64,000 bases of DNA from Janthinobacterium sp. (GCA_025356595.1 JANXSQ010000323.1:1-64000); one strand, 5' to 3'; shown: positions 25,323-33,564, numbered from the stretch's first letter. Notes: a model not told the origin generated them from the sequence alone. Numbers and translations are program-made.

Positions 25323-26500
25323 TTGTCGCTGCCGCCCGACCAGGCGTGGCCGGCGCCGTGGATGAGCCAGTGCTCGCCCAGCAGCGAGCCGTCCTGGTGG
25401 TTGTGCGTGGTGCGGGTGTAGCGGTGGCCGTTCGGCACGCTGCCCTTGTCGACGGCCGCCGCCTGGCTGCCGTCCTGGCCGCGCAAACCCTGTTCCATGA
25501 CGGCGGCGCCGTTGCGCGGATTGACGGTGGTGTCGCGGTCGCCGTGGAAGACGATGATGGGCACGCCGTCGCCGGGCGCCTTGCGGCTCGGGCTGGCGCC
25601 GCCCTTCATGGCCGCCAGCGCCGACGGCAAGTCCTGCGCCGAGGCGAAGGGCAGGCCGGAATGCACGCCGACGGCGGCGAACAGTTCCGGGTACAGCGTG
25701 CCGACGATGACGGCCATGGCGCCGCCCGCCGACAGGCCGGCCACGTAGACCTGGCGCTGGTCGACCGGGTATTCGTCGATGATGTGCTGGGCGATGCCGG
25801 CGATGAGCGAGGGTTCGCCTTGGCCGCGTTGCTGGTCAAGGGCGTTGAACCAGTTCCAGCAGCGCGAATTGTTGGCGCTCTTGGCCTGCGCCGGGTAGAC
25901 CACGAAGCACTGTTTTTCCTCGGCGACGGCGTTCATCTGCGTGCCGGCGGCGAAATCGTCGGGATTCTGCGTGCAGCCGTGCAGCATGACGAGCAGGGGC
26001 AGGGCCTGGCCCTTGTAGCCGCTGGGGATGTAGAGCTTGTAGTCGCGCGCGCCGGCGTGGTTGCGGAAGGTGTCGCCGATGAATTGCGCGCCCGGCGCCA
26101 GCTCCGGCGGCGCGCTCGCGGCGGCGCCCTTCATGCCGGGCAGGTCGAAGGAGCCCAGGTCGAAATTGGGCATCTCGAAACCGCGCTGGCCGGGGCCGCT
26201 AGGCACGCCCAGGCGGGCCATGAAGTCCTGCGCCATCTGTTGCGGCGTCAGCGGGGCGCGCGGCGGCGGCGTCTCGGCGGCGCGGCTTTCCGGCGCCGCC
26301 TTGGCGGTGCCGCCGGGCGGCGAGTTGATGTCGTGCATGGCGCGCGCCTGGGATTGCGCCTTCGCCTTGGCCTGGTCGGCCTGCAGCTCGGCCAGCGCCT
26401 GCTGGATGGCGCTGGTGGCGGCGGCGGGGTCGCCGCCCTTGCTGAACAGCTTGCGGGTTGCCTCGCGCATCTGCGCGAATAATTTTGAATTGAGTTTCAT
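25247..26500 (-). CDS. PHB-depolymerase-type esterase (LpqC-like)
   Basis: Alpha/beta-hydrolase esterase of the PHB depolymerase family, 417 aa from MKLNSKLFAQM. About 120 N-terminal residues are a charged and Pro/Ala-rich region; no signal peptide is visible. The core has LPLLVMLHGCTQNPDDFAAGT, a nucleophile elbow YVAGLSAGGAMAVI, and later FHGDRDTTVNPRNG and HGAGHAWSGGS supplying Asp and His. ATGs at 26506 and 26545 are alternatives; AGAAAG sits six bases before 26500. It could degrade PHB oligomers or other esters. A RHH regulator gene lies just upstream on the same strand. Confidence 0.85.
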   Translation of the reverse strand: MKLNSKLFAQMREATRKLFSKGGDPAAATSAIQQALAELQADQAKAKAQSQARAMHDINSPPGGTAKAAPESRAAETPPPRAPLTPQQMAQDFMARLGVPSGPGQRGFEMPNFDLGSFDLPGMKGAAASAPPELAPGAQFIGDTFRNHAGARDYKLYIPSGYKGQALPLLVMLHGCTQNPDDFAAGTQMNAVAEEKQCFVVYPAQAKSANNSRCWNWFNALDQQRGQGEPSLIAGIAQHIIDEYPVDQRQVYVAGLSAGGAMAVIVGTLYPELFAAVGVHSGLPFASAQDLPSALAAMKGGASPSRKAPGDGVPIIVFHGDRDTTVNPRNGAAVMEQGLRGQDGSQAAAVDKGSVPNGHRYTRTTHNHQDGSLLGEHWLIHGAGHAWSGGSDNGSYTDAKGPDASREMMRFFETVAA

Positions 26501-26557
26501 GGCCATCTTTCTAAGGTGCAGCGCGTTGGTCGGGCAAGCCGACACCGCTCCTACGCG

Positions 26558-26971
26558 CTAGTGAATTCGTCCCGCCAAGGCGGCTTTTACAACGGCGCTT
26601 GCATGCAGGGCGCCCAATACGAAGATCGATTCGATCGTCGCCAGTGCCAGCTCGACGGAGACGTCGCTGGCGATGCTGGCCAGGCCAAGCACCTGGATTT
26701 GCAGGCGTTGGCCGGCGGCCTGGAGCGCTTCCAAGTCTTCACGGGAGTAATGTTGCAAGCCCAGCACCAAGCTCTTGCGCGCCACGGTCTGGCGGACCAC
26801 TTCGGCGTGCGTGTTCAACTGGTTGCGGATCGCCGTGCGGATCAAATCCGTGCGGTTCGAATAAAAGCCCTCCTGGACTAATAAGTCGATCTGCCCCAAG
26901 TCGATCAAGCCCAGATTGATCGTGATTTTTTCCGACTCGCTGACCTTCAGCTTGATTTCTTGCTTGCTCAT
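26558..26971 (-). CDS. Ribbon-helix-helix (CopG-like) regulator
   Basis: 137-aa protein from MSKQEIKLKVS. Residues 10-55 fit a ribbon-helix-helix DNA-binding domain (EKITINLGLIDLGQIDLLVQ then NRTDLIRTAIRNQL). The rest is a predicted helical C-terminal domain (REDLEALQAAGQRLQIQVLGL) of unknown role. It lies 57 bases upstream of the esterase gene on the same strand and has its own strong promoter and dyad, so autoregulation and control of the esterase are likely (inference). An in-frame ATG at 26998 is rejected because it lies in the promoter region. Confidence 0.75.
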   Translation of the reverse strand: MSKQEIKLKVSESEKITINLGLIDLGQIDLLVQEGFYSNRTDLIRTAIRNQLNTHAEVVRQTVARKSLVLGLQHYSREDLEALQAAGQRLQIQVLGLASIASDVSVELALATIESIFVLGALHASAVVKAALAGRIH

Positions 26972-27005
26972 AGCTCTCCGTGGGACTCCATGCGGCATCC
27001 ATCTG

Positions 27006-27050
27006 CCATCTGTATGGATGGTAGTATAGGCTTGAATCAGATCAAGTCAA
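27006..27050 (-). promoter_or_regulatory. Sigma-70 promoter and CCATC/GATGG dyad for the RHH regulator
   Basis: Reading leftward: -35 TTGACT (27050-27045), 16-bp spacer, -10 TATACT (27028-27023). Immediately downstream, CCATC(27006-27010)-N6-GATGG(27017-27021) forms an inverted repeat overlapping the probable start point, with another CCATC just beyond. This is a good candidate operator for a dimer-of-dimers RHH repressor. Confidence 0.6.
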
Positions 27051-27093
27051 GCGCGATTCGATTGAAATCGGGGCGGAGGGGAAGGTTCGGGCG

Positions 27094-27148
27094 AAAAAAA
27101 AGCGCCGCGGCGCCGGGCTCGGACGCGCTGCTCCGGGCCCGGAGCAGC
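27094..27148 (-). terminator. Intrinsic terminator of the EamA gene
   Basis: On the minus strand GCGCCGCGGCGC (27113-27102) is followed by eight T (27101-27094). A second perfect 22-bp palindrome lies at 27127-27148, just after the EamA stop. Together they should end transcription of the transporter. Confidence 0.75.
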
Positions 27149-27158
27149 GGGAGCGATT

Positions 27159-28112
27159 TTAATGCAGTTGGTGGCGGAAGGCGCGCACGCCCAGCAGCAC
27201 GCCGGCGCACAGCAGGACGATGCCGCCGCTGATGGCCAAGCCCGGCAGGGCGCCGCGCAGGATGAAGGCGTAGAGCAGGGCGAACAGGGTTTCGAAGACG
27301 ATCAACTGGCCCGCCAGCGAGGTCGGCAGGCGCTGGCTGGCCTGGTTCCACAGCAGCGTGCCTATCCAGGAGGCGGTCAGGCCGATCAGCAGCATCAGGC
27401 CGACGAAGCGCAGCGGCTGCGGCCCGAGCGGAAAGTCGAAGCCGGTGTGGTTCACCTTGGCGTAGAGGCCGTAGCCGAGCAGGCCGAGGGTCGCCAGCGG
27501 CAGCGTCGCCAGGCCCTGCGCGGTGGCCCAGGTGACCGAATGGATGTGCGGATTGGCCTTCAGGTGGCGCGCGTTCATCACCGGATACCAGGTCCAGGCC
27601 GCCACGCCGCCGACGGCCAGCAGGCAGCCGAGGGCGTAGTCGGCCAGGCTGCGCCCGCCGCCGCTGCGGTCGAAGGCGGCCAGCTCGCTGGCGTTGACCA
27701 GCAACAGGCCGGTGAGGATGATCAGCAGCGAGGGAGCCAGGCGGCGCCAGGCCACGCTTTCGGACGGGTGGCCGGGGCGCCAGTTGGAAAAGACGGCGAT
27801 GGCCACCGGCAGGGTGCCGATCAGCATGGTCGGCAGCGGCGAGCCGGCCAGCTGGATCGCGCTGGCCAGCATGGCGTAGTACAGCAGGCTGCCGATCAGC
27901 GACAGCTTGAGCGCGCGCAGCCAGTCGGCGCGGCTGAGCGCGCGCATGCGCTTGCGGTCCAACCAGGCCGGCAGCAGGGCGATCAGGCCGAAGGCGATGT
28001 AGCGGCCGAAGGACAGCACCATGCCGGGATAGTCGCCGAGGATCAGCGGCACGATGAACACCAGGCCCCACAGCAGGCCGGCGCCGAGCGCGCAGAGGAC
28101 GCCGATCAGCAT
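27159..28112 (-). CDS. DMT-superfamily EamA transporter
   Basis: 317-aa inner-membrane protein with about ten helices and two EamA repeats; opens with LGAGLLWGLVFIVPLIL and contains SFGRYIAFGLIALLPAWL and a late IVFETLFALLYAFILRG. Substrate unknown. An AraC-family regulator lies 76 bases upstream on the same strand, an arrangement common for DMT/LysE exporters under local control. Confidence 0.85.
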   Translation of the reverse strand: MLIGVLCALGAGLLWGLVFIVPLILGDYPGMVLSFGRYIAFGLIALLPAWLDRKRMRALSRADWLRALKLSLIGSLLYYAMLASAIQLAGSPLPTMLIGTLPVAIAVFSNWRPGHPSESVAWRRLAPSLLIILTGLLLVNASELAAFDRSGGGRSLADYALGCLLAVGGVAAWTWYPVMNARHLKANPHIHSVTWATAQGLATLPLATLGLLGYGLYAKVNHTGFDFPLGPQPLRFVGLMLLIGLTASWIGTLLWNQASQRLPTSLAGQLIVFETLFALLYAFILRGALPGLAISGGIVLLCAGVLLGVRAFRHQLH

Positions 28113-28188
28113 GGCGCGCCGGCGTGTTGGAATATCTTGGTCATGGGGGCGTCCGCGCGTGGAGGTTAAAACGCCAGCTTAGCGTCCC

Positions 28189-29028
28189 TCAGCGCGGCGG
28201 TCTTGTACCAATTTGCTGTTGATACTGGGCCGGCGTGACGCCGTAGCTGCGCTTGAACCAGCGGTTCAGGTGGCTCTGGTCGCTCAGGCCGACGGCGCCG
28301 GCCGCTTGGGCCGGGCTGACGCTGGCGGCCAGCAGGCCCTTGGCGCGCAGCACGCGGCGCGCCTGCAGGTACTGCTGCGGCGTGCAGTTGAAGGTGGCGA
28401 CGAAGACGCGCACGAAGTGGAACAGCGACAGATTGGCCTCGGCGGCCAGCGTCTCGATGCGCAGGCTGCCCTGCAGATTGGCCTCGATGCAGTCGAGCAC
28501 GCGGCGCATCGCCAGCGAGCGGCGCATGCGCGCCGGCGAGCCGGTGGTCTCGGGGCGCGCGGCGCCGGCGCCGTAGCGCGCCACCAGCGCGTCCACCAGG
28601 GTGGTGAATTCGCTGGTGAAGGCGATGTCGTCGTCGGCCCGCCACATGCGCGCGAAGACGCCGCGGTAGAGCCGCGCCAGTTCCGGGTCGTGCGCGGCGG
28701 CGGCCGGGAAGTGGACCTCGGCGCCGGTCAGCGCGCGCAGGGTGTCCGGCTCGATGTAGAGCATCTGGTAGGCCCAGCCGGCGGCCACCTCGGCCTGGCC
28801 GGTGTGGATCTCGTCGGGGTTCAGCGTCACCAGCGTGTCGGCCGGCGCGACGTGCTCGCCGCCGCGGTAGCGGAAGCGCTCGACGCCGTCCTCGATCGCG
28901 CCCAGCGAATAACTCTCGTGCGCGTGCGGCGCGAAGGCGTGGTCGACCAGGCGCGCCATGTACAGCTCGACGCCGGGCAGGTGCGGGCTGGTCTTGAAGC
29001 GGACGAATTCGCTGGGATGGCGGAACAT
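28189..29028 (-). CDS. AraC-family regulator with cupin sensor
   Basis: 279 aa from MFRHPSEFVRF. Residues about 20-110 form an AraC-type cupin ligand domain (FAPHAHESYSLGAIEDG, NPDEIHTGQ). The C-terminal 100 residues hold two HTH motifs (LAAEANLSLFHFVRVFVATF; AVGLSDQSHLNRWFKRSYGVTPAQY). It probably regulates the EamA exporter gene downstream. An in-frame ATG at 29064 is possible but adds non-conserved residues. Confidence 0.82.
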   Translation of the reverse strand: MFRHPSEFVRFKTSPHLPGVELYMARLVDHAFAPHAHESYSLGAIEDGVERFRYRGGEHVAPADTLVTLNPDEIHTGQAEVAAGWAYQMLYIEPDTLRALTGAEVHFPAAAAHDPELARLYRGVFARMWRADDDIAFTSEFTTLVDALVARYGAGAARPETTGSPARMRRSLAMRRVLDCIEANLQGSLRIETLAAEANLSLFHFVRVFVATFNCTPQQYLQARRVLRAKGLLAASVSPAQAAGAVGLSDQSHLNRWFKRSYGVTPAQYQQQIGTRPPR

Positions 29029-29175
29029 GGCGGTCGACGGTGGCGCGAAAAACCCACTATACACCGGCCGCGGGGCGCCTGCCGGCGGGCGCCGCGGCGG
29101 GTGCCGAAGGTGGCCGCGACGACGGCGCCGATTCGCGGCATAATGGGCGCTGATAAAGCCAACCCACCCAGCGCC

Positions 29176-29376
29176 ATGAGTCCCGATTTCCCGCCCGAGG
29201 CGCCCGTGCCCTCACCCTGCGTCAGCCTGTGCAAGATGGACCCGGACAGCGGCCTGTGCGAAGGCTGCCTGCGCACCCTCGACGAAATCGTCCAGTGGAG
29301 CGCGGCCGGCGAGGACTTCAAGCGCGCCGTCTGGGTGGAAATCCGCCGCCGCGAACAACAGATTCAATTCGACTAA
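29176..29376 (+). CDS. DUF1289 family protein
   Basis: 66-aa protein with the DUF1289 pattern PSPCVSLCKMD...LCEGCLRTLDEIVQWS, four Cys that suggest a small metal or Fe-S site. Function unknown. Start at the ATG in GCGCCATGAG; upstream in-frame sequence overlaps the divergent regulator. It lies 8 bases before the PH-like gene and heads a three-gene run. Confidence 0.85.
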   Translation: MSPDFPPEAPVPSPCVSLCKMDPDSGLCEGCLRTLDEIVQWSAAGEDFKRAVWVEIRRREQQIQFD

Positions 29377-29384
29377 GGACGCGT

Positions 29385-29828
29385 ATGTCTTTCTATAAGC
29401 CGGAGCAGGCCGTCAGCGGCCCCGCCTATGGCCGGGGTTTCAAGGTCTTCGCCAGCGTCGTCACCGTCGGCCTGGTGCTGTACGGCGCCAGCGTCGCGCT
29501 GCGCTTTCCGCTGGCGCAGTTCGGCCTGGGCGTGAAGGCGCTGCTGCTGGGATCGGTCGCCATGCTGGGCGTCAGCTACTACTGGTTCCTGCGCGCGCGC
29601 ACCACCATCGACGCGACCGGCATCCGGCAGAGCTGGTTGTACGACAAGCGCGTCGACTGGCAGGACGTGCGCGGCGCGAAGATGATCGGCATCCCCTTCC
29701 TGTCCTGGCTGTTCCCGCCGCGCATGGTGGTCAGGACCGGCAACGCCTTCACCACCTTCAACGGCGGCTCGCGCGAGGTGCTGATCGAATTCGCCAAGAT
29801 TTCGCTGGCTTTCCAGATGAAGCGATGA
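29385..29828 (+). CDS. Small membrane protein with bacterial PH-like domain
   Basis: 147 aa with two hydrophobic helices (FASVVTVGLVLYGASVAL near residues 21-38 and ALLLGSVAMLGVSYYWFL near 52-69), then a beta-rich domain (TTIDATGIRQSWLYDKRVDWQDV) like bacterial PH domains. Function unknown. Its TGA overlaps the next ATG, so it is coupled to the MBL hydrolase. Confidence 0.65.
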   Translation: MSFYKPEQAVSGPAYGRGFKVFASVVTVGLVLYGASVALRFPLAQFGLGVKALLLGSVAMLGVSYYWFLRARTTIDATGIRQSWLYDKRVDWQDVRGAKMIGIPFLSWLFPPRMVVRTGNAFTTFNGGSREVLIEFAKISLAFQMKR

Positions 29829-30736
29829 AGGCGTTGCCGGACTCGATCCGGGTGCTGGAGCGGGGCTGGTTGTCGTCCAACAACGTGCTGCTGGTCGGGC
29901 CCGACGACACGGCCCTGGTCGACAGCGGCTACCTGACGCACGCGGCGCAGACGCTGGCGCTGGTCGAACACGGCCTGCAAGGGCGCCCGCTGGACCGCCT
30001 GCTGAACACCCACCTGCATTCCGACCACTGCGGCGGCAACGCCATCCTGCAGCGGCGCTACGGCTGCCACACGGCGATTCCCGTCGCCGAGGCCGACAAG
30101 GTGCGCGACTGGGACACCGAAGCCCTCAGCTTCAAGGCCACCGGCCAGCAATGCGAGCGCTTCGGCTTCGACGCCACCGTCGCGCCGGGCGACGTGCTGG
30201 CGCTGGGCGGCATGGAATGGCGCGCGCTGGGCGCGCCCGGGCACGACCCGCACTCGCTGATCTTCCACTGCGCCGAGGCGCGCGTGCTGATCTCGGCCGA
30301 CGCGCTGTGGGAAAACGGCTTCGGCATCATCTTCCCGGAACTCGACGGCCGCTCCGGCTTTGCCGAAACGCGCGCCACGCTGGAGCTGATCGGCGCGCTC
30401 GACGTGCGCCTCGTCATCCCGGGCCACGGCGCGCCCTTCGGCGACCTCGCCGGCGCGCTGCGGCGGGCCCATTCGCGCCTCGACTACCTGGCGGCCGACC
30501 CGCTGCGCAACGCCCAGAACGCCGTCAAGGTGCTGCTCAAATTCCTCCTGTTGGAGCGGCAGAGCATCGCGCTGGCCGACGTGCCGGCCCTGCTGACGGC
30601 GATGCCGGTGTTCGACACCGCCAACCGGCGCTTCCTGCAAAAGCAGCCGGAAGCGCTGGGCCAATGGGCCGTCGAACAACTACTGAGAGCCGGCGCCGCG
30701 CGCATCGAAGGCGAGCACTTACTCAACGAAGCATGA
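29825..30736 (+). CDS. Metallo-beta-lactamase-fold hydrolase
   Basis: 303-aa MBL-fold enzyme, cytoplasmic. Zinc ligands are in LNTHLHSDHCGG near residue 62 (HxHxDH), LGAPGHDPHSLIFH near 140, SADALWENGFG near 160 and VIPGHGAPFGD near 200. Substrate unknown; related proteins include glyoxalase II-like and quorum-lactone enzymes, but nothing decides. Translationally coupled to the PH-like gene. A palindromic element follows its stop. Confidence 0.85.
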   Translation: MKALPDSIRVLERGWLSSNNVLLVGPDDTALVDSGYLTHAAQTLALVEHGLQGRPLDRLLNTHLHSDHCGGNAILQRRYGCHTAIPVAEADKVRDWDTEALSFKATGQQCERFGFDATVAPGDVLALGGMEWRALGAPGHDPHSLIFHCAEARVLISADALWENGFGIIFPELDGRSGFAETRATLELIGALDVRLVIPGHGAPFGDLAGALRRAHSRLDYLAADPLRNAQNAVKVLLKFLLLERQSIALADVPALLTAMPVFDTANRRFLQKQPEALGQWAVEQLLRAGAARIEGEHLLNEA

Positions 30737-30750
30737 CCAGACCCAAAACC

Positions 30751-30844
30751 GGGAAAACCGGGGACAGACGGGGAGGCCGAGTCCACGATTTCCGAGCCCC
30801 AAAAAATCGTGGTCTGTCCCCGGTTTTCTGTCCCCGGTTTTCCC
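30751..30844. repeat. Nested palindromic REP-like element
   Basis: Outer arms GGGAAAACCGGGGACAGA (30751-30768) and its exact reverse complement (30827-30844) enclose an inner dyad CCACGATT(30783-30790)/AATCGTGG(30805-30812). An additional CTGTCCCCGGTTTT copy precedes the right arm. Similar GGGGACAGA repeats are scattered in many betaproteobacterial genomes (from memory). It lies between two same-strand genes and could act as a terminator or mRNA stabiliser. Confidence 0.8.
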
Positions 30845-30875
30845 ATCCGATTCACTTTTCGTCCGCGAGTTATCC

Positions 30876-31829
30876 ATGACATTGCCAGTTGTGTTGCAAA
30901 ACCTGAGTCTTCCGGTGATCGCTTCGCCGATGTTCATCGCCAGCGGCCCGGCCCTGGTCGCGGCGCAGTGCAAGGCCGGTATTGTTGGCGCTTTCCCGGC
31001 GCTGAACGCGCGCCCGGCGGAGTTGCTCGATGTCTGGTTGACGGATCTGCAGGCCGAGCTGGCCGCCTTCCAGGCCGCCAATCCCGCCGCCAGGGTCGGG
31101 CCGATCGCCGTCAATCAGATCGTGCATCAGTCGAATGACCGCCTGGCGCACGATGTCGCCGTCTGCGTCGCGCACAAGATCCCCATCATCATTTCTTCGC
31201 TGCGCGCGCCGCCCAGGGAGATGCTCGACGCGATCCATGCTTACGGCGGGATCGTGCTGCATGATGTGATTTCGATCCGCCACGCCCACAAGGCGTTGGA
31301 GGCGGGCGTCGACGGTCTGATCCTGGTGGCCAGCGGCGCCGGCGGCCACGCCGGTACGCTGTCGCCGTTCGCGCTGGTGGGCGAGGTGCGCAAGTTCTTC
31401 GCGGGACCGCTGGCGCTGTCGGGCTCCATCGCCACCGGCGACGCCATCCTGGCCGCGCAGGCGATGGGCGCCGATCTGGCGTACATCGGTTCGCGCTGGC
31501 TGGCGACCAAGGAATCGAACGTCAGCGACGGCTACCGCGACGCCATCGTCGCGTCGGCGGCGGCCGATATCGTCTACACGAATCTGTTCACCGGCGTGCA
31601 CGGGAATTATCTGAAGAAGTCCATCCTCGCCGCCGGCCTGGATCCGGACGCCTTGCCGCAGGCGGACAAGAGCGCGATGAATTTCGGCTCGGGCAGCGCC
31701 AAGGCCTGGCGCGATATCTGGGGCGCCGGCCAAGGCGTGGGTCTGATGGACGATGTGCCGACGGTGGCCGAGATGGTGGCGCGCCTGCAGCGCGAATACG
31801 CCGCCGCCAGGGCGCGATTGAGCTTGTAA
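30876..31829 (+). CDS. Nitronate monooxygenase-family flavoenzyme
   Basis: 317-aa FMN-dependent TIM-barrel of the NMO/2-nitropropane dioxygenase family, oxidising nitronates such as propionate-3-nitronate. Marks: VIASPMFIASGPALVAA at the N-terminus, ASGAGGHAGTLSPFAL (FMN phosphate loop) near residue 155, LSGSIATGDAILAAQAMGADLAYIGSRW near 190. Full length for the family. No neighbours with linked function. Related enzymes also serve as enoyl-ACP reductases (FabK), but those motifs are weaker here. Confidence 0.85.
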   Translation: MTLPVVLQNLSLPVIASPMFIASGPALVAAQCKAGIVGAFPALNARPAELLDVWLTDLQAELAAFQAANPAARVGPIAVNQIVHQSNDRLAHDVAVCVAHKIPIIISSLRAPPREMLDAIHAYGGIVLHDVISIRHAHKALEAGVDGLILVASGAGGHAGTLSPFALVGEVRKFFAGPLALSGSIATGDAILAAQAMGADLAYIGSRWLATKESNVSDGYRDAIVASAAADIVYTNLFTGVHGNYLKKSILAAGLDPDALPQADKSAMNFGSGSAKAWRDIWGAGQGVGLMDDVPTVAEMVARLQREYAAARARLSL

Positions 31830-31884
31830 GGCGGCGGGTTTTTTCGGGCGGCGACCAGCGCCGCCGCCTGAAGCGCGGCGTGGT

Positions 31885-32469
31885 TTAAGGCGCGCTGTTC
31901 AGGTCCTCGGGGCGGATCGCCCACAGGCCCGGCAGGTTGCGCCAGTAGCCGTAGGCGTCCATGCCGAAGCCGACCACGAAGCGGTTCGGGATCACCAGGC
32001 CGACGATGTCGGCCTTGACCGGCTTGGCCTTGCCGATGGCCTTGTCGGCGAAGACCGCCAGCACCACTTCGGCGGCGCCCATGTCGAGCAGGCGCTGCTT
32101 GACGTGGGCCAGCGTTTCGCCCTCGTCGAGGATGTCGTCGAGGACGATGACGGTGCGCCCTTCCACGTTGGCGCGGGGAATCACCTTCCACACCACGGCG
32201 CCGCCGCGGTCGTCGTCGCCGTAGCGGCTGACGTGGATGTAGTCGAATTCCAGCGGGAACGTCAGTTGCGGCAGCAGGTTGCCGGTGAAGACCACGGCGC
32301 CGCCCATGACGCCCAGCACCAGCGGGAATTCTTCGCAGTCCGGCTGGTTGAAACGGGTGTTGAGCACATCGGCCATGCGCGTCACCGCCGCCTGCACCGT
32401 GTCTTGATCGAAAATTAACTCCGCGTTTTTCAGCAGGGCGCGGGCCCGTTGATGATGAAATTCTTGCAT
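31885..32469 (-). CDS. Hypoxanthine-guanine phosphoribosyltransferase-like enzyme
   Basis: Purine salvage enzyme, 194 aa. The PRPP-binding loop is VIVLDDILDEGETLAHVK near residue 105, with VLGVMGGAVVFTGNLLPQL near 52 and a C-terminal GFGMDAYGYWRNLPGLWAI, typical of HGPRT. Start at MQEFHHQRAR; the upstream in-frame extension to 32544 is not conserved. It is monocistronic and faces the nitronate monooxygenase gene (convergent). Confidence 0.88.
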   Translation of the reverse strand: MQEFHHQRARALLKNAELIFDQDTVQAAVTRMADVLNTRFNQPDCEEFPLVLGVMGGAVVFTGNLLPQLTFPLEFDYIHVSRYGDDDRGGAVVWKVIPRANVEGRTVIVLDDILDEGETLAHVKQRLLDMGAAEVVLAVFADKAIGKAKPVKADIVGLVIPNRFVVGFGMDAYGYWRNLPGLWAIRPEDLNSAP

Positions 32470-32553
32470 GATCTTTGGCCAAATGGTGAATCCCGACATT
32501 ATCCCGCAATTCGCTCCCGGCCTGTCGGACTTGAACTGACGCACCTCCGATGA

Positions 32554-32573
32554 ATTCTTGAACTAGTCAAGAA
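32554..32573. repeat. Small hairpin beside the IS1182 remnant
   Basis: TTCTTGA (32555-32561) and TCAAGAA (32567-32573) form a 7-bp stem with loop ACTAG. It lies between the phosphoribosyltransferase start region and the transposase remnant, and may be a decayed element end. Confidence 0.3.
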
Positions 32574-32587
32574 ATAGGCGGAATGCG

Positions 32588-32843
32588 TCAGTTTTTTGAT
32601 GATTTTTGCGGTTTTCTGGTCAATTTCCTTGTCCATCCAAATTTTGGACGCAATGCGGCCATCCGTTTCAGCTTCCACGCCAGACAGGCCAAGCTCCATT
32701 CTCCGCCGACCTGGTCCAGACCCCCGCAGCGAGGACTGACGGAAATCCAACGCCGACTTGCTGATGCCAAAAACCGGTTCGATGGTGTGCTTGAGCAGTG
32801 CGTACTGCGCGCGCCCGGCCTTGGTTTTGAGCGTGTGCCCCAT
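32588..32843 (-). pseudogene. IS1182-type transposase C-terminal remnant, frameshifted
   Basis: From 32843 the minus strand reads MGHTLKTKAGRAQYALLKHT then IEPVFGISKSALDFRQSSLRG, the conserved C-terminal block of IS1182-family transposases. Past about 32721 the match continues in a second frame (GGEWSLACLAWKLKRMAALR) and stops at 32588. The N-terminal two thirds are absent; immediately upstream (32849) the sequence switches into the TIR element. A dead copy. Confidence 0.75.
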
Positions 32844-32848
32844 GATCT

Positions 32849-32967
32849 GGAGCGCGCACAAGGGGTGAGGAGGACGCATGGCTAGCCATGCGACGACGAG
32901 CAAGGCCTTCCCCGCTTCCGAGGGGCCGGCAGCAGGCGGCGCCTCGTCTACTGGGATAGGCTCTTAG
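32849..32967 (-). mobile_element. Truncated copy of TIR/MITE-like element
   Basis: 119 bases whose reverse complement closely matches 34927-35045, including the 20-base terminal repeat (32967-32948 reads CTAAGAGCCTATCCCAGTAG) and the central palindrome GCATGGCTAGCCATGC. The other end of the element is missing; it is joined directly to the IS1182 transposase tail. It lies in inverted orientation to the complete copy 2 kb away. Confidence 0.8.
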
Positions 32968-33217
32968 ACGATGTCCCGTCGCGCTGGACATTCTGGCAAT
33001 GGCAGCCGGCGCCCGGCCATCTTGCCGCGCTGTGCGTGGCGGCAGCGCCGGGAACCCGCACCGCGCTGGCCTTGCGGCGTTGTATTTCCCTGCGGCATAA
33101 ATCTTTCATGAATTGCCCAATGCTGCGCAGCCCGCAGCCGTAGTTGTGCCCCTCTTTGGCCTGCAATTTTCGCAGCCAGCACATATTTTCCGCGGCCTTC
33201 CCGCTTTTTTGTGACAT
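32948..33217 (-). CDS. Unrecognised small protein, possibly real
   Basis: 89-aa open frame starting MSQKSGKAAENMC, with a Cys- and Arg/Lys-containing N-terminal half (CWLRKLQAKEGHNYGCGLRS, IGQFMKDLCRRE) and a low-complexity tail. The last residues and the TAG stop are contributed by the terminal repeat of the TIR element, so the native C-terminus has probably been replaced. I do not recognise the family. It is divergent from the small membrane-protein genes to its right. Confidence 0.35.
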   Translation of the reverse strand: MSQKSGKAAENMCWLRKLQAKEGHNYGCGLRSIGQFMKDLCRREIQRRKASAVRVPGAAATHSAARWPGAGCHCQNVQRDGTSSKSLSQ

Positions 33218-33294
33218 TTATGAACCCTTTCGAGCCGCCGCGCGCTCTTAGCCTACAGCAGTCCCCTACTTCACCTTACCAGGAGAGCCTAACC

Positions 33295-33492
33295 ATGTTT
33301 TTTCAAAAGAACCTGCCTGCTGTCGAGCGCGCTTGCCGAGTCTGTATCGGTCTCATCGTCCTGTGCGGCGGCTTCTTTTTCGCGCCGGAAGACTGGATGA
33401 AATGGAGCGCCGTCGCCGTCGGCGCCATTGCCGCGTGTACCGGCTTCATCGGCTTTTGCCCCATGTGCGCGATGGTCGGACGCAAGCTATAA
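33295..33492 (+). CDS. DUF2892-type small membrane protein
   Basis: 65 aa, with two hydrophobic helices (CRVCIGLIVLCGGFFF and AVAVGAIAACTGFIGFCPMCAMVG) and the DUF2892/YgaP-like GFCPMC ending. AGGAGAG lies 7 bases before the ATG. Such proteins often accompany rhodaneses or sulfide/heavy-metal genes; here none is adjacent. Codon usage is less GC-rich than the surrounding chromosome. A second short membrane protein follows after 72 bases. Confidence 0.7.
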   Translation: MFFQKNLPAVERACRVCIGLIVLCGGFFFAPEDWMKWSAVAVGAIAACTGFIGFCPMCAMVGRKL

Positions 33493-33564
33493 GGGCGCTG
33501 GCCCCTGCAGCCAAGCTGCCGGGGCCAGCGGGCGGAGAATATCGAACGTTGAAATGGAGGGTAT

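Noticed and set aside
25247..26500. A PHA synthesis or storage cluster around the two depolymerase-like genes
   Set aside because: No phaC, phaA, phaB or phasin gene is in the window and the two esterases are 15 kb apart in different contexts.
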